A DNA stretch of 64,000 nt from Fidelibacterota bacterium (GTDB lineage Bacteria > Marinisomatota > Marinisomatia > Marinisomatales > UBA1611): assembly GCA_002718285.1 (NCBI GenBank), contig PBAR01000007.1, positions 13,808-77,807 on the forward strand. The letters are read 5' to 3'. Position 1 is the first letter of the stretch. The number at the start of each line of letters is the position of its first letter. The notes beneath the pieces are model-generated. The model saw nothing but the letters and a program-made list of their open reading frames with translations, did not search any database and was not told the DNA's origin. Shown here piece by piece: positions 8,005 through 17,584 of this stretch. The position numbers and the translations under genes are program-made.

Positions 8005-9639
8005 CTAAGTTGCTTCTTCTATCTCAAAATCTCTTGGAACTTGTACAGGTTTTGGCACATTATTCGGATACTGGTATTCAGATTTATTTTTTGTTTTTTC
8101 AATTTTAGTTATTTGGTTTTCAAACCTAGTCTTAAATCGATTTGCACCATAAGTTCCCTTCCTTAAAAAAGATTGAAATCTCAAACCAGCTTTCAAATTC
8201 CTAACTAATTCTGATGGCCTGAAAATCGTCTGAGATAATTTATATAATAAATATCTCGGTCTCGTATAATATTTTTTCCTTGCATAATCACACCAATCAA
8301 CAATTTCTTCTTCGGACATATCTGGCATTCTTACTACACTATTATGATATCCTTCTTGCGTAACCCAATCTCCATAGGAGTTTACAGTTAATAAATCATT
8401 TTCCTTTGCCCATATATAATCTGGAGTGCCAGGATAAACAATTAACGGAAAGAATTGCATTGTATCATCATTCAATTGCAATGCAAGATCAAGAGATTGT
8501 TGAAGCGTATCTCTTGTATCACCTGGATTCCCAACCATAAAGCAACTATGTACCATAATATCTGCTTTTTTACAATTATTAGAAAACTCAATTATTTGCT
8601 CGGACTTTGCTCTTTTTCTCATTTTATCTAAAACTTCTTGATTAGCACTTTCATAACCGACAGTAAGCAATACACAATTTGCCTTTCTCATTAGTTTTAG
8701 AGTTTCAATTTTTAAACCTACTCTTACATTTGTATACCATTTTAGCTCAATACCACGCTTTATTTTTTCTTCACAAAATTCATGGACTCTTTTTACGCTG
8801 CCAGCAAATGTATCATCCTCTATCCCTACTTCTTTTACCTGAGGAAGATTCTTTTCTATCCATTCAAATTCATCTACAATATTTTTTGCAGACCTCATTC
8901 TATATTTTAGATCATGAATTGCATAAGGATAAACACAAAATGTGCATCTATCAGTACAACCTCGAGCTGACATAATCATTACTTCGGGATAGTCACAGGC
9001 CCCGAAAAAATAGTCTTCTATAATTAAGTGATCATTGTAAACTTTACTTACAAATGGTAGTGAATCTAAGTCCTGTATTTGAGGTGCTTTTTCATTGTGA
9101 AATATTTTTCCACTTACTTGAAACGAAATACCCTTTATATTTTTAAATATATTTTCTTTTTCTTTATTTGAAAGACTATTTGGCTGAATATTTTCTAATG
9201 AATTAGCAACTTCAACTACAGTTTGATCTGCTTCGCCACGAATAATCAAATCAAGACTTTTTTCCATACCTAGAGTTTCATCCGGAAGAGCTGATGGATG
9301 TGTCCCCATCAGGCATGTAATAACATTTTGGCCTAATACCTCTTTAATTAATCTAGCTACATTTAAATCATCAATAATACTGGGCGTTGAAGTATCTAAT
9401 ACAACTAATGTTGGTTCAAAATCTTTCACGACTTTAAGTGTGTCATCTAAAGCGACTCTTCCCGAACAAGAATCAAACAATTTTACTTTATGCCCTTCTT
9501 TTTCGCAATTCCCTGCTGCATATGCTAACCATATCGGGTAATAAACGGTTCCACTTTTTGTGACCGCGGGGCTTCTTGATGTTCTTGAAAATTTCCCATG
9601 TTCAACTTTGAATGGTGGATTTAAAAAAAATGCTTTCAT
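8005..9639 (-). CDS. B12-binding-domain radical SAM protein
   Basis: The 544-residue protein opens MKAFFLNPPFKVEHG, and its first about 190 residues form a cobalamin-binding-like Rossmann region (AAGNCEKEGHKVKLFD, VVLDTSTPS). The radical SAM core follows, with SARGCTDRCTFCVYPYA giving the CxxxCxxC [4Fe-4S] motif near residues 228-235. The C-terminal third is a helical tail. Class B enzymes of this build carry out methyl transfers, ring contractions and other radical steps (HpnJ, BchE, GenK relatives). It lies 2 bases downstream of another protein of the same class (9642-11072), so the two probably act in sequence or together. The substrate is unknown; the glycan setting suggests a sugar or lipid-linked sugar. 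Confidence 0.82.
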   Translation of the reverse strand: MKAFFLNPPFKVEHGKFSRTSRSPAVTKSGTVYYPIWLAYAAGNCEKEGHKVKLFDSCSGRVALDDTLKVVKDFEPTLVVLDTSTPSIIDDLNVARLIKEVLGQNVITCLMGTHPSALPDETLGMEKSLDLIIRGEADQTVVEVANSLENIQPNSLSNKEKENIFKNIKGISFQVSGKIFHNEKAPQIQDLDSLPFVSKVYNDHLIIEDYFFGACDYPEVMIMSARGCTDRCTFCVYPYAIHDLKYRMRSAKNIVDEFEWIEKNLPQVKEVGIEDDTFAGSVKRVHEFCEEKIKRGIELKWYTNVRVGLKIETLKLMRKANCVLLTVGYESANQEVLDKMRKRAKSEQIIEFSNNCKKADIMVHSCFMVGNPGDTRDTLQQSLDLALQLNDDTMQFFPLIVYPGTPDYIWAKENDLLTVNSYGDWVTQEGYHNSVVRMPDMSEEEIVDWCDYARKKYYTRPRYLLYKLSQTIFRPSELVRNLKAGLRFQSFLRKGTYGANRFKTRFENQITKIEKTKNKSEYQYPNNVPKPVQVPRDFEIEEAT

Positions 9640-9641
9640 AA

Positions 9642-11072
9642 TTATGCCGCTACTTTTGGTCTTACATATCTTTTGAGAAACCCGCCAAAGTTTTTTACAT
9701 ATCTAAAAAATTGCTTTGGATTTTCAACTGATTTCAATCTATCGAAAATATATGATGGCCTCAGATAAAATTGTCTTAGACCATATGCGGCAGCATCATA
9801 GATCTCTTCAGCAGTCAGATCTGGATAATTATATACAGGAATTTTTAAAGGGTCATAAAGATCCCATTTTTTATGCTTTAAATATCCTGCTTCTTCCATT
9901 TGTCGATAGAAACCAGTTCCTGGAGCTGGAACAGCAATCCCAAGCGTAATAAAAGAAGCTTTTAATGTCTTTAAAAAACTTATTGTTTCATACATAGATT
10001 GTTTTGTCTCACCCAAAAATCCAACTACACAGAATAATAATATATCTATATTAGCATCTCTAGACATTTTTACTGCATTTTTTATATAATCCAGTCTGAC
10101 ACCTTTCTTAATATTTTTTAAAACTTCATCATCAGCACTTTCAAAACCAACGCCAATAGTGTGACATCCTGCTCGCTTCATTAGAACTAATAATTCTTCA
10201 TCCAAACAATGAGATCTTGTTGTACACCACCATGAAAGATCAATTTTTTCATCAATCATTCTTTGAAATATTTCTTTATTCCAGTCGTGATCGAATGTAA
10301 AAGTTGCATCATTAATAAAAACTTCTTTAAAACCAATCTCTCTAACCCATTTCATTTCCGATATTATACTATCGACACTACGTTTCATAACATTGCCAAA
10401 AAAAGAAGGTTGGCAACAAAAACTGCACTTAGCTATACATGATCTACTAAACTGGACCATTGTCTTTGGCGAACGTCTCATTGTAGGATCTGCATACAAA
10501 CTTTGGTCTAATTTATCATGTGCAGGAAATCCTAAATCATCATAATGCTCTAATTGCGGATGCGGTACAGTTTTATTTAATTTCCCAAATTCATCACGAT
10601 ATACTATACCCTTTGCTTTAGATAAATCATCACGATTATTAACGATATCTAATGCGACAAGCTCCCATTCATTAGAATAAATACCGATATCCAAATCAGG
10701 CGATTCATTAAGTGTTTCATTAGTCAGCTCCATAATATGAGTTCCGAAAGCAACTGTAATACATTCAGAATTAATTTTTTTTGCAATTTTTGCTAATTGA
10801 ACATCACTATAAATTGTACATGTTGATGTTGAAAAAAATATTATATCTGGTTTATTTAGATTAAATAATTTCTTTATATCTTCAAAACTTTCCCTTGAAT
10901 TATTAGAATCATGGAAAATATTATCAAATCCATTCTTTCTAAGATATCCAGACATCCAAAGAACATCAATGGGTGCTTTACGGAAATCACTTTTATTTGA
11001 TCCATTGCCTCCATAAATACGCTGCACACCATTTTTCGATGTAGCAGGAGGTTCAATTGTATAAATATTCAT
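9642..11072 (-). CDS. B12-binding-domain radical SAM protein
   Basis: The 476-residue protein has an N-terminal cobalamin-binding-like domain (about 1-180, with LRKNGFDNIFHDSN and ITVAFGTHIMEL) and a radical SAM barrel with SRSCIAKCSFCCQPSFFG. This holds the CxxxCxxC cluster motif plus an extra adjacent Cys. VGFLGETKQSM and VPAPGTGFYRQM are typical of the class. The N-terminus IEPPATSKNGVQRIYGGNGS resembles the family start NPP. Gene order and 2-base spacing link it to 8005-9639. The reaction is unknown; a radical methylation or rearrangement of a sugar is inferred from context. Confidence 0.82.
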   Translation of the reverse strand: MNIYTIEPPATSKNGVQRIYGGNGSNKSDFRKAPIDVLWMSGYLRKNGFDNIFHDSNNSRESFEDIKKLFNLNKPDIIFFSTSTCTIYSDVQLAKIAKKINSECITVAFGTHIMELTNETLNESPDLDIGIYSNEWELVALDIVNNRDDLSKAKGIVYRDEFGKLNKTVPHPQLEHYDDLGFPAHDKLDQSLYADPTMRRSPKTMVQFSRSCIAKCSFCCQPSFFGNVMKRSVDSIISEMKWVREIGFKEVFINDATFTFDHDWNKEIFQRMIDEKIDLSWWCTTRSHCLDEELLVLMKRAGCHTIGVGFESADDEVLKNIKKGVRLDYIKNAVKMSRDANIDILLFCVVGFLGETKQSMYETISFLKTLKASFITLGIAVPAPGTGFYRQMEEAGYLKHKKWDLYDPLKIPVYNYPDLTAEEIYDAAAYGLRQFYLRPSYIFDRLKSVENPKQFFRYVKNFGGFLKRYVRPKVAA

Positions 11073-11118
11073 ATTTGTTTTATTTATTTTACTTTTTATA
11101 ATGGAAAACTGATAATTC

Positions 11119-12438
11119 CTATTTGCAAATATAGTTTATAATACGGCTGTTTATATAATCAATATTACTATTTTCTTTATAATCATAATATATTCTAATT
11201 ACAGGATCCCACATGGATTTTCGGATAATTAATTTTTCAGTATTATTATCAATAATAGGGATTAAACTATCGTATAAATCTTTAACAAACAATCTTGATG
11301 AATAATTATTCCTTATAGGTATGTCCTTGGTCAATCTATTAAAATGGATTAATTTATATAACTGATCAGGCAATTGGTCTTTATAATGTGACAAAATTTC
11401 TAAAAAATAGAACACTGTTAAAAGACCATCCATTGTCAATGATTTTTTTGGGAAAAAATAATGGCCTGATGGCTCTGCTCCAATCAGACACTGATGGTTT
11501 AATACTTTATTTACAACATTTCTATCCCCAACTGCTACTTGTTCTAGTTTAAATCCCAGATTTTGGCAATTAAGTTCAAGACCTTTATTGCAAATTTCCG
11601 TAGAAACAATAGATTTAGAAGAGCTTTTGGATGAAAGATAATTAGCAAATAAAATTAAAAGTTTTTCAGTCTCTATAATCCCATAGTCACGACTTACAAA
11701 AATCACTCTGTCTCCATCCCCATCAAATGCAATACCATAATCAAAATCATTTGTTTTAACTAAGTCTAGCAAAATTTGAGGTTCTAAAGCACCGCATTTA
11801 AAATTTATTTTTTTACCTTCTGGTTTGTCATTTATATAATTGATAGATTTAAAATTTATCAATGATTTTCTAGCGATTGAATGAAACGCCCCAAAACTAC
11901 AATCTACAAGAATCTTTTTTTCCAGCGTTAAATCTGGGAATCTTTCTATTAAACTATACTCATATCTTTTAGCTAAACTTGCTTTAAAACGGGTAGAGCC
12001 AATTTTTTCATTTTCTTTTTTTTCTAGGACCCCTAGTTGAGATAAAATATCAGATTCAATAATTTTTTCAGATTTTTCATCCAGCTTTACCCCACTGCTA
12101 CTAAATAATTTTATTCCATTATTCTGTGCTTTATCATGTGAAGCTGTAATCATTATTCCAAGCGAATATTTATCTTCTTTAAGCGAAAATGATAAACCAG
12201 GTGTAGGCATAATACCTGCTGAGACAACATCTATACCATTATAATTTAGAATACCACTGATAAGATTCTCAATTATGTTACCCGATATTCTGGTATCTCT
12301 CCCAATCAAAACTGGGACATTATTTAAGTTTTTAATATGGAAATATGATATACTTCGAGCAAAAGCTATAATAAACTCAATGGTCATATATTTTTCGCCA
12401 AATTTTGAGCGAAATCCATCACTGCCAAATACTTTCAC
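11119..12438 (-). CDS. glmM: Phosphoglucosamine mutase-like phosphohexomutase
   Basis: The 439-residue protein begins FGSDGFRSKFG as in GlmM. It has the phosphoserine loop TASHDKAQNNG (Ser100), the metal loop DGDGDR and the sugar-binding GAEPSGHYFFP. The active-site loop is unusual: GlmM normally reads TASHNPxxDNG, so Asn-Pro is replaced by Asp-Lys. The serine itself is kept. It would convert glucosamine-6-phosphate to glucosamine-1-phosphate. Its ATG overlaps the stop of the GlmS-like gene by 4 bases (ATGA), making a coupled glmS-glmM pair dedicated to this locus. A phosphomannomutase role is the alternative, since the GEPSGH-type loop is shared with that branch. Confidence 0.82.
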   Translation of the reverse strand: MKVFGSDGFRSKFGEKYMTIEFIIAFARSISYFHIKNLNNVPVLIGRDTRISGNIIENLISGILNYNGIDVVSAGIMPTPGLSFSLKEDKYSLGIMITASHDKAQNNGIKLFSSSGVKLDEKSEKIIESDILSQLGVLEKKENEKIGSTRFKASLAKRYEYSLIERFPDLTLEKKILVDCSFGAFHSIARKSLINFKSINYINDKPEGKKINFKCGALEPQILLDLVKTNDFDYGIAFDGDGDRVIFVSRDYGIIETEKLLILFANYLSSKSSSKSIVSTEICNKGLELNCQNLGFKLEQVAVGDRNVVNKVLNHQCLIGAEPSGHYFFPKKSLTMDGLLTVFYFLEILSHYKDQLPDQLYKLIHFNRLTKDIPIRNNYSSRLFVKDLYDSLIPIIDNNTEKLIIRKSMWDPVIRIYYDYKENSNIDYINSRIINYICK

Positions 12439-15400
12439 AATAAAAAATTCAAGTCTGATGGTTCACTTAGAGCGATATTGTTAAATAAGCTAACATCCTT
12501 TTTAGAAGATATTACCTTTAGCTCATCAATAAACTTATTAATAAATAGAATATTTAAGGGGAATGTATACATTTCTTCTAACTTAGGTATTCTGATAATT
12601 GGAATAATACGTTCTATTTTATGTTTCACACTGTAATTAATTTTCATTCGCATATTATCAAATCTTTGATCTCCAATATTTGTTATAATTATTGGAACAT
12701 TATTGTGCGAAACAAGCTTATCTATTTCAGGTTTGATATCACTTTGGTATCCTTGCCTCCAAATATTTGCAATAAATGCAATGATAGCAGCCTCTGCTGA
12801 AATATCAATATGTTTATGGTTTTCCAAAACATCAAATGCAGAAGCACGATTAAATGTTGATATTAACCTGCTTGAAGCATATTTTGCAGTATTATAGTTT
12901 ATACCGCTACCAATACATTTCCAGTTTTTTTTGGATAAAAACACATTTGCAGCATCATTTAGCTCACTTTTGAAATGATTGGAATATTGTAAATAATCAA
13001 AAGCTGATTCTAATTGATTGAAATTTTTTTCTATAAAATTGTTCCAATGATCAATACTGTGAGTCCTAAATCCTTTAAGCAAAATATTAACTATAAAAAA
13101 GCATTTTAATAAGTCATCTGGCAAGCCCGAGTAAGAATTGTTACCTACCGGTATTGTATTATTTAAATCATTGTAATCATTAGATAAAATAAAATGCAAT
13201 CTTCTTTTTGTATCAATTTCATCTAATAACTGATCAGTTCTACTAGATTTTTTATTTGTAATCAATATCCAATATTCATCATTGCTATTTTTAGCCAAAG
13301 AATATTCATAATACTTTGCTAATCTAAAGTTTATACCTAAATCAAACTTATAATTTATATTATTTAAAAAATCTATAATAAAATTCCCATATAGATCAAA
13401 AATACCATCGATATAAATAAATACTTCTTTATAGTTATTTAATCTATTAAGCAAACTAGTTTCACTATAATTAATTACTGACTTTAAAAATGGTTTAAAT
13501 TCAGAATGTTCTGATTGTCTATTCAATTCTAACTGAAGATTTTCATTATTTTCTCCAATATTAAAATTTTCAATGGCTACATTTTCCCCTCTAACCGCAC
13601 CTACTGTAATTGTCTTAGCCTGGTGTTTAATTGTATCTATCGGCCTCAGAGTAAATAAGTATAAATCTTTTATAATGGATTTTAAAAATTTCATTTCAGC
13701 AGAATTGGTATTCATTTTTTTTTGTTTATACATTAGAATTGCTTGATTTAACTCTGATAACTGTAAAACTGAAAATCCTTCATTAAAACGTCCTTTTTTT
13801 ATTTGACTTAAAAAAGAATTCCAACTTTTCTCAAATACTGCAAAGTTCTTGTTTAAACTATATTGTAAATCATTAAAATATTTTTTTCTTTCATCAAGCG
13901 CAAGTGCAGCATAATAACTTAATACTTGAGTAATAATTATAGTTGGAATAAATGAAAAATATTTGTTTGTTTGAGGAATTTCAATCAAGACAAGATTCTT
14001 TTGATTTTTATAATTTTTAAAAGATTTTGATAATGATTTATCATCATTTATAAGAACTATAGAATTATTTAGGTGAAGTAATTTTTTTATTTTTCCTTCA
14101 AAAGTACTTACTCGCTGATTGGTCATATATGTCAAAAAAGAATTCGTTATCTTATATTTTATAAATTGGTCAATATGCATATAAGGTAAAGTATGATAGC
14201 AACCTTCAGAATATTTTATCCTAGCTTCCATTGCACAAACTGAATTCGGTGAATCATCATGTATTATATACCAAGAACTATAATTACGCCCTATCCTCAT
14301 TAATTTATTTAGACTTTGATAATTATCAACTATTTGGAAAGTCTGATCGATTTTTTCAGGCACATCCCTAAGCAGATCTATATGTTTTCTTATACGATTT
14401 GAATATTTAGGATTTTGTTTATCCAATTGAGAAGAAATGTATAAAGTTAATATATATCCTACAATAACTTGGGCAGTGTAGGTTTTGGTAGAAGGAACAG
14501 CAATTTCAATATCTCTACCACTACCAATGTATAATGTGCCATCTACTAAAAATGTTACATCACCTTCTCTTTTATTTGCAATGGCTAAAGCATTTGCTCC
14601 TCTTTCTTTAGCCATTTGAACATAAACATTTGTATCAATTGTAGTACCAGACTGTGCAATCACAATAACTAAAGTATCCTCCATATTAGGGCTTAGATAA
14701 AAAGCGCTAGCTTCAGTTGCTATATGAGGCTCAATTTGAATATGCGAGAAATAATTTCTTAATATATGTCTCATATACATCGCTATTGCTGCAGCAGCCG
14801 TATAGCATGTGCCCATACCTGTAATAATCACTTTTTTAAATTGATGTTTTTTCAATTTTTCAATAATCTTATTTGGGACTTGTTTATCATCTATAACAAC
14901 ACAATTTCTTATATTTTTTTCTTCAGGATTTTGCAAATATCCTAAAATTGTTCTTAGTACGATATCTTTAGTTTCCCTTATTTCCTTTTCAAGAAAATGG
15001 TTATAATCTGCTTTATCAATATCACGTGTTGTAATATTTGTGGTTTTTAATTCATTTTTCCCAACAATATATTCTGGCCCACTTCCTAATTGATTTACCT
15101 TTAGATTAAAATTATTGCCATAAGTAGGAAAATTTTCAGAAAGCAAAAAAATAGAACCCGATTTTACAGGATAAAAATATTTACAGGATTCAATTAATCC
15201 ATAAACATCCGATGCAAACATTATGCTATCATTGGATATACCAATATAAAGGCCCTGTTTACCATTGCAACATAAAATAACCGATCCAGGAATTAAGGAT
15301 CCTTGGATTGCAGCCGTGAAGGATCCAGAAAAATCTTTTATGGTTTTACCTACTAAATCTAAATCGAGTGATTCAAGTTCTGTTAGTGCAATAGGGAATG

Positions 15401-16355
15401 CAAGGCAATCTGTAGTACATTCATTATCATAGTTTTCATAATCATGTTTCGAATATTTGGAGATAATATTCTTATAATTGTATATATCTCCATTCATAGA
15501 AGTTAGGATGAGTGGAATATTAATATTCTTTTGGTCCTTTGTATTAGTTATTGGATGGCAATTACTAATATTGACATCACCAACTGAAGCCCATCTAGTA
15601 TGGATTACAATAGAACCAGATGTGAAATTCGAATTATTAATAGCATCTTTAATAATAGCATTATTTTTTATCTTTTCTTTTAGTTCATTAGCATTATCCC
15701 CTAAAGAGCCAATAGTATTTGAAGTTTTAAAAATAAAGGTCAGTACACCGTTGTTTCTAACAACCTCATAATAGAACTGTTCTTTCAAATCATTAGATAT
15801 ATAATTTTCATAAGAATTCTTATTCATATTATTTATACACAATTGAATTGAGATGCCGAGTGAATCTCTGCCTCTAAATTCAAGGCGATTATCAATAGCA
15901 TTGATTACATTGGATAAACTTTTATAAAAAATAATACTTGAATCTTCTTGTAATAATTTTTTTTTAGCTTCAAAGTAATTTATCATATCTACTAGATTTG
16001 GAATTTCTCTTGCCAAAAACCAGTGACAATCAAGTATGGATTCATACTCTTTGTATTTCATGTTAAAATAATCAGGTGTTTTTCTTTTATCAATTTTAGA
16101 TATAATCTTCAACCAAGAATCTGCAATTGATAAAATTTCTTTCGATAGCTGCTTGATTTTATTCCTTTCATCTTGATTTTTAAAATATCTTAAAAAATTT
16201 ATATTTGATTTATAATCCCAACATAATCCAAGCAAATCTGAAACTTTATTTTCTTCTTTTTTGATAGCATTAAGCGCAATCTCCAATTCATCTATTTTGA
16301 CTTCTATCCCTTTATAAAATTTTTTTCTAAATATTGTTCCTGCAATTCCGCACAT
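12435..16355 (-). CDS. Giant GlmS-like glutamine-hexose-6-phosphate amidotransferase with extra C-terminal SIS-like domain
   Basis: The protein has 1306 residues against about 610 for GlmS. Residues 1-440 are a class II glutaminase with the Cys2 nucleophile (MCGIAG), an insertion at about 10-165, HTRWASVGDV near 252, MNGDIYNY near 287 and a late TTD. Residues 500-640 are SIS domain 1, with GMGTCYTAAAA, AQSGTTIDTN and EIAVPSTKTYTAQ matching the GlmS phosphosugar site. Residues 685-830 are SIS domain 2; MEARIKYSEG keeps Lys and Glu where GlmS has the isomerase residues. Residues 830-1130 are unassigned. Residues about 1130-1260 (GSGINYNTAKYASSRL) look like a third, degenerate SIS domain. It probably makes glucosamine-6-phosphate or another amino-hexose phosphate, and it is coupled by ATGA to GlmM. 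Confidence 0.8.
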   Translation of the reverse strand: MCGIAGTIFRKKFYKGIEVKIDELEIALNAIKKEENKVSDLLGLCWDYKSNINFLRYFKNQDERNKIKQLSKEILSIADSWLKIISKIDKRKTPDYFNMKYKEYESILDCHWFLAREIPNLVDMINYFEAKKKLLQEDSSIIFYKSLSNVINAIDNRLEFRGRDSLGISIQLCINNMNKNSYENYISNDLKEQFYYEVVRNNGVLTFIFKTSNTIGSLGDNANELKEKIKNNAIIKDAINNSNFTSGSIVIHTRWASVGDVNISNCHPITNTKDQKNINIPLILTSMNGDIYNYKNIISKYSKHDYENYDNECTTDCLAFPIALTELESLDLDLVGKTIKDFSGSFTAAIQGSLIPGSVILCCNGKQGLYIGISNDSIMFASDVYGLIESCKYFYPVKSGSIFLLSENFPTYGNNFNLKVNQLGSGPEYIVGKNELKTTNITTRDIDKADYNHFLEKEIRETKDIVLRTILGYLQNPEEKNIRNCVVIDDKQVPNKIIEKLKKHQFKKVIITGMGTCYTAAAAIAMYMRHILRNYFSHIQIEPHIATEASAFYLSPNMEDTLVIVIAQSGTTIDTNVYVQMAKERGANALAIANKREGDVTFLVDGTLYIGSGRDIEIAVPSTKTYTAQVIVGYILTLYISSQLDKQNPKYSNRIRKHIDLLRDVPEKIDQTFQIVDNYQSLNKLMRIGRNYSSWYIIHDDSPNSVCAMEARIKYSEGCYHTLPYMHIDQFIKYKITNSFLTYMTNQRVSTFEGKIKKLLHLNNSIVLINDDKSLSKSFKNYKNQKNLVLIEIPQTNKYFSFIPTIIITQVLSYYAALALDERKKYFNDLQYSLNKNFAVFEKSWNSFLSQIKKGRFNEGFSVLQLSELNQAILMYKQKKMNTNSAEMKFLKSIIKDLYLFTLRPIDTIKHQAKTITVGAVRGENVAIENFNIGENNENLQLELNRQSEHSEFKPFLKSVINYSETSLLNRLNNYKEVFIYIDGIFDLYGNFIIDFLNNINYKFDLGINFRLAKYYEYSLAKNSNDEYWILITNKKSSRTDQLLDEIDTKRRLHFILSNDYNDLNNTIPVGNNSYSGLPDDLLKCFFIVNILLKGFRTHSIDHWNNFIEKNFNQLESAFDYLQYSNHFKSELNDAANVFLSKKNWKCIGSGINYNTAKYASSRLISTFNRASAFDVLENHKHIDISAEAAIIAFIANIWRQGYQSDIKPEIDKLVSHNNVPIIITNIGDQRFDNMRMKINYSVKHKIERIIPIIRIPKLEEMYTFPLNILFINKFIDELKVISSKKDVSLFNNIALSEPSDLNFLL

Positions 16356-16396
16356 AATTAATTATTCTCTGTAAATTTTATATTCATTATCTCAAT

Positions 16397-17578
16397 TTAA
16401 TTTCGAGGGTAATCATTACTATTTACCATATTCCAGATAATTTTTTCAGTGATTCTAATATTTTTATTTATATCAAACATCTTACGAACACGCTTTTTTC
16501 CATTTATTCCCATTTTTATTCTTATCTTTGGATTATTTAACAGGTATTTTATTGCAGCTGCAAGGGCATTGGGGTTCATCGAAGGAACTAATATGCCAGT
16601 ATTCCCATCATCTACAACCTCGGTTAGTCCTCCAACATCCGATGCAATAACAGGTATTTCCATTGCCATTGCTTCTACAGCAGACATCCCAAATGACTCT
16701 TGTAGGGATGGAACTATTAATACATCAATATTTTCAAGTTCTTCTTTAAGATTAGGAACAAACCCCTTAAAATTAATATATTGTTCAATTCCATTACTTA
16801 ATACCCATTTATGAAGACTGCTCCTTTCTCTACCATCTCCAATTATTTCACAAAAAAAATTAGTTATACTTTCTCCTAAAAGTAATTTAATCGCTTTAAA
16901 AAGATAAATATGGCCTTTTACTCCATCAAAAACAGCCACCATACCAATATTTACAAAATCACCAGGTCTTTGTTTTTGCTTATTTTTTTTTATTTTTTTC
17001 CATTTATTTATTTCAATACCACTATAGATGACTGAAAAACGATCTGGTATTTTACCATTTATGGCAAAAGAATTCCCTACAATATTGGAAACACAGAAAA
17101 CTTTATCTATAAAATATTTTTGAAAAAATAATAATATCCTATCTATAACTGATTTTCCAAGCTGATCATTGCAGTGAGTAATAATTTTTATTCCAGCCAA
17201 TTTTGCCGCAGGTATACCAATTATTTTTGAAAGATTATCATGCACATGCAATATTTTTACTTTATGAATTCTAAGTTTCTTGAATAATCTAATAGATGCT
17301 ATTAATAAATAATAAAAATATTTTATAAAAGAAACTGGATTAAAACGAACTTGATCTCTATAAATGGAAGTTATTCGTTTATCAATCGGAACATAAATTA
17401 CTGGAATATTATTATCCTTAATTTGATCAATAATTCTATTTCTTGTCGAATTAAATACAATAGGATTGAAAAAATTACGATTGATTTTTGTTATTAAAAA
17501 ATACCATGAATTTTCTCCTCCTCCAATATTTCTATCGCCATGGGTTAAAAAAGCAATTTTAGTTTTGTTTCTCATCAT
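16397..17578 (-). CDS. GT4-family glycosyltransferase
   Basis: This 393-residue GT-B enzyme has the N-terminal acceptor domain motif FLTHGDRNIGGGENSW and the C-terminal donor motif VPSLQESFGMSAVEAMAMEI followed by VIASDVGGLTEVV, with the E-x7-E pair of family 4. It likely adds a sugar from an NDP donor to the lipid-linked repeat unit in the cytoplasm. The ATG is 6 bases after the stop of the GT2 gene at 17585-18490, so the two transferases are co-expressed. Confidence 0.9.
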   Translation of the reverse strand: MMRNKTKIAFLTHGDRNIGGGENSWYFLITKINRNFFNPIVFNSTRNRIIDQIKDNNIPVIYVPIDKRITSIYRDQVRFNPVSFIKYFYYLLIASIRLFKKLRIHKVKILHVHDNLSKIIGIPAAKLAGIKIITHCNDQLGKSVIDRILLFFQKYFIDKVFCVSNIVGNSFAINGKIPDRFSVIYSGIEINKWKKIKKNKQKQRPGDFVNIGMVAVFDGVKGHIYLFKAIKLLLGESITNFFCEIIGDGRERSSLHKWVLSNGIEQYINFKGFVPNLKEELENIDVLIVPSLQESFGMSAVEAMAMEIPVIASDVGGLTEVVDDGNTGILVPSMNPNALAAAIKYLLNNPKIRIKMGINGKKRVRKMFDINKNIRITEKIIWNMVNSNDYPRN

Positions 17579-17584
17579 GCTAAA

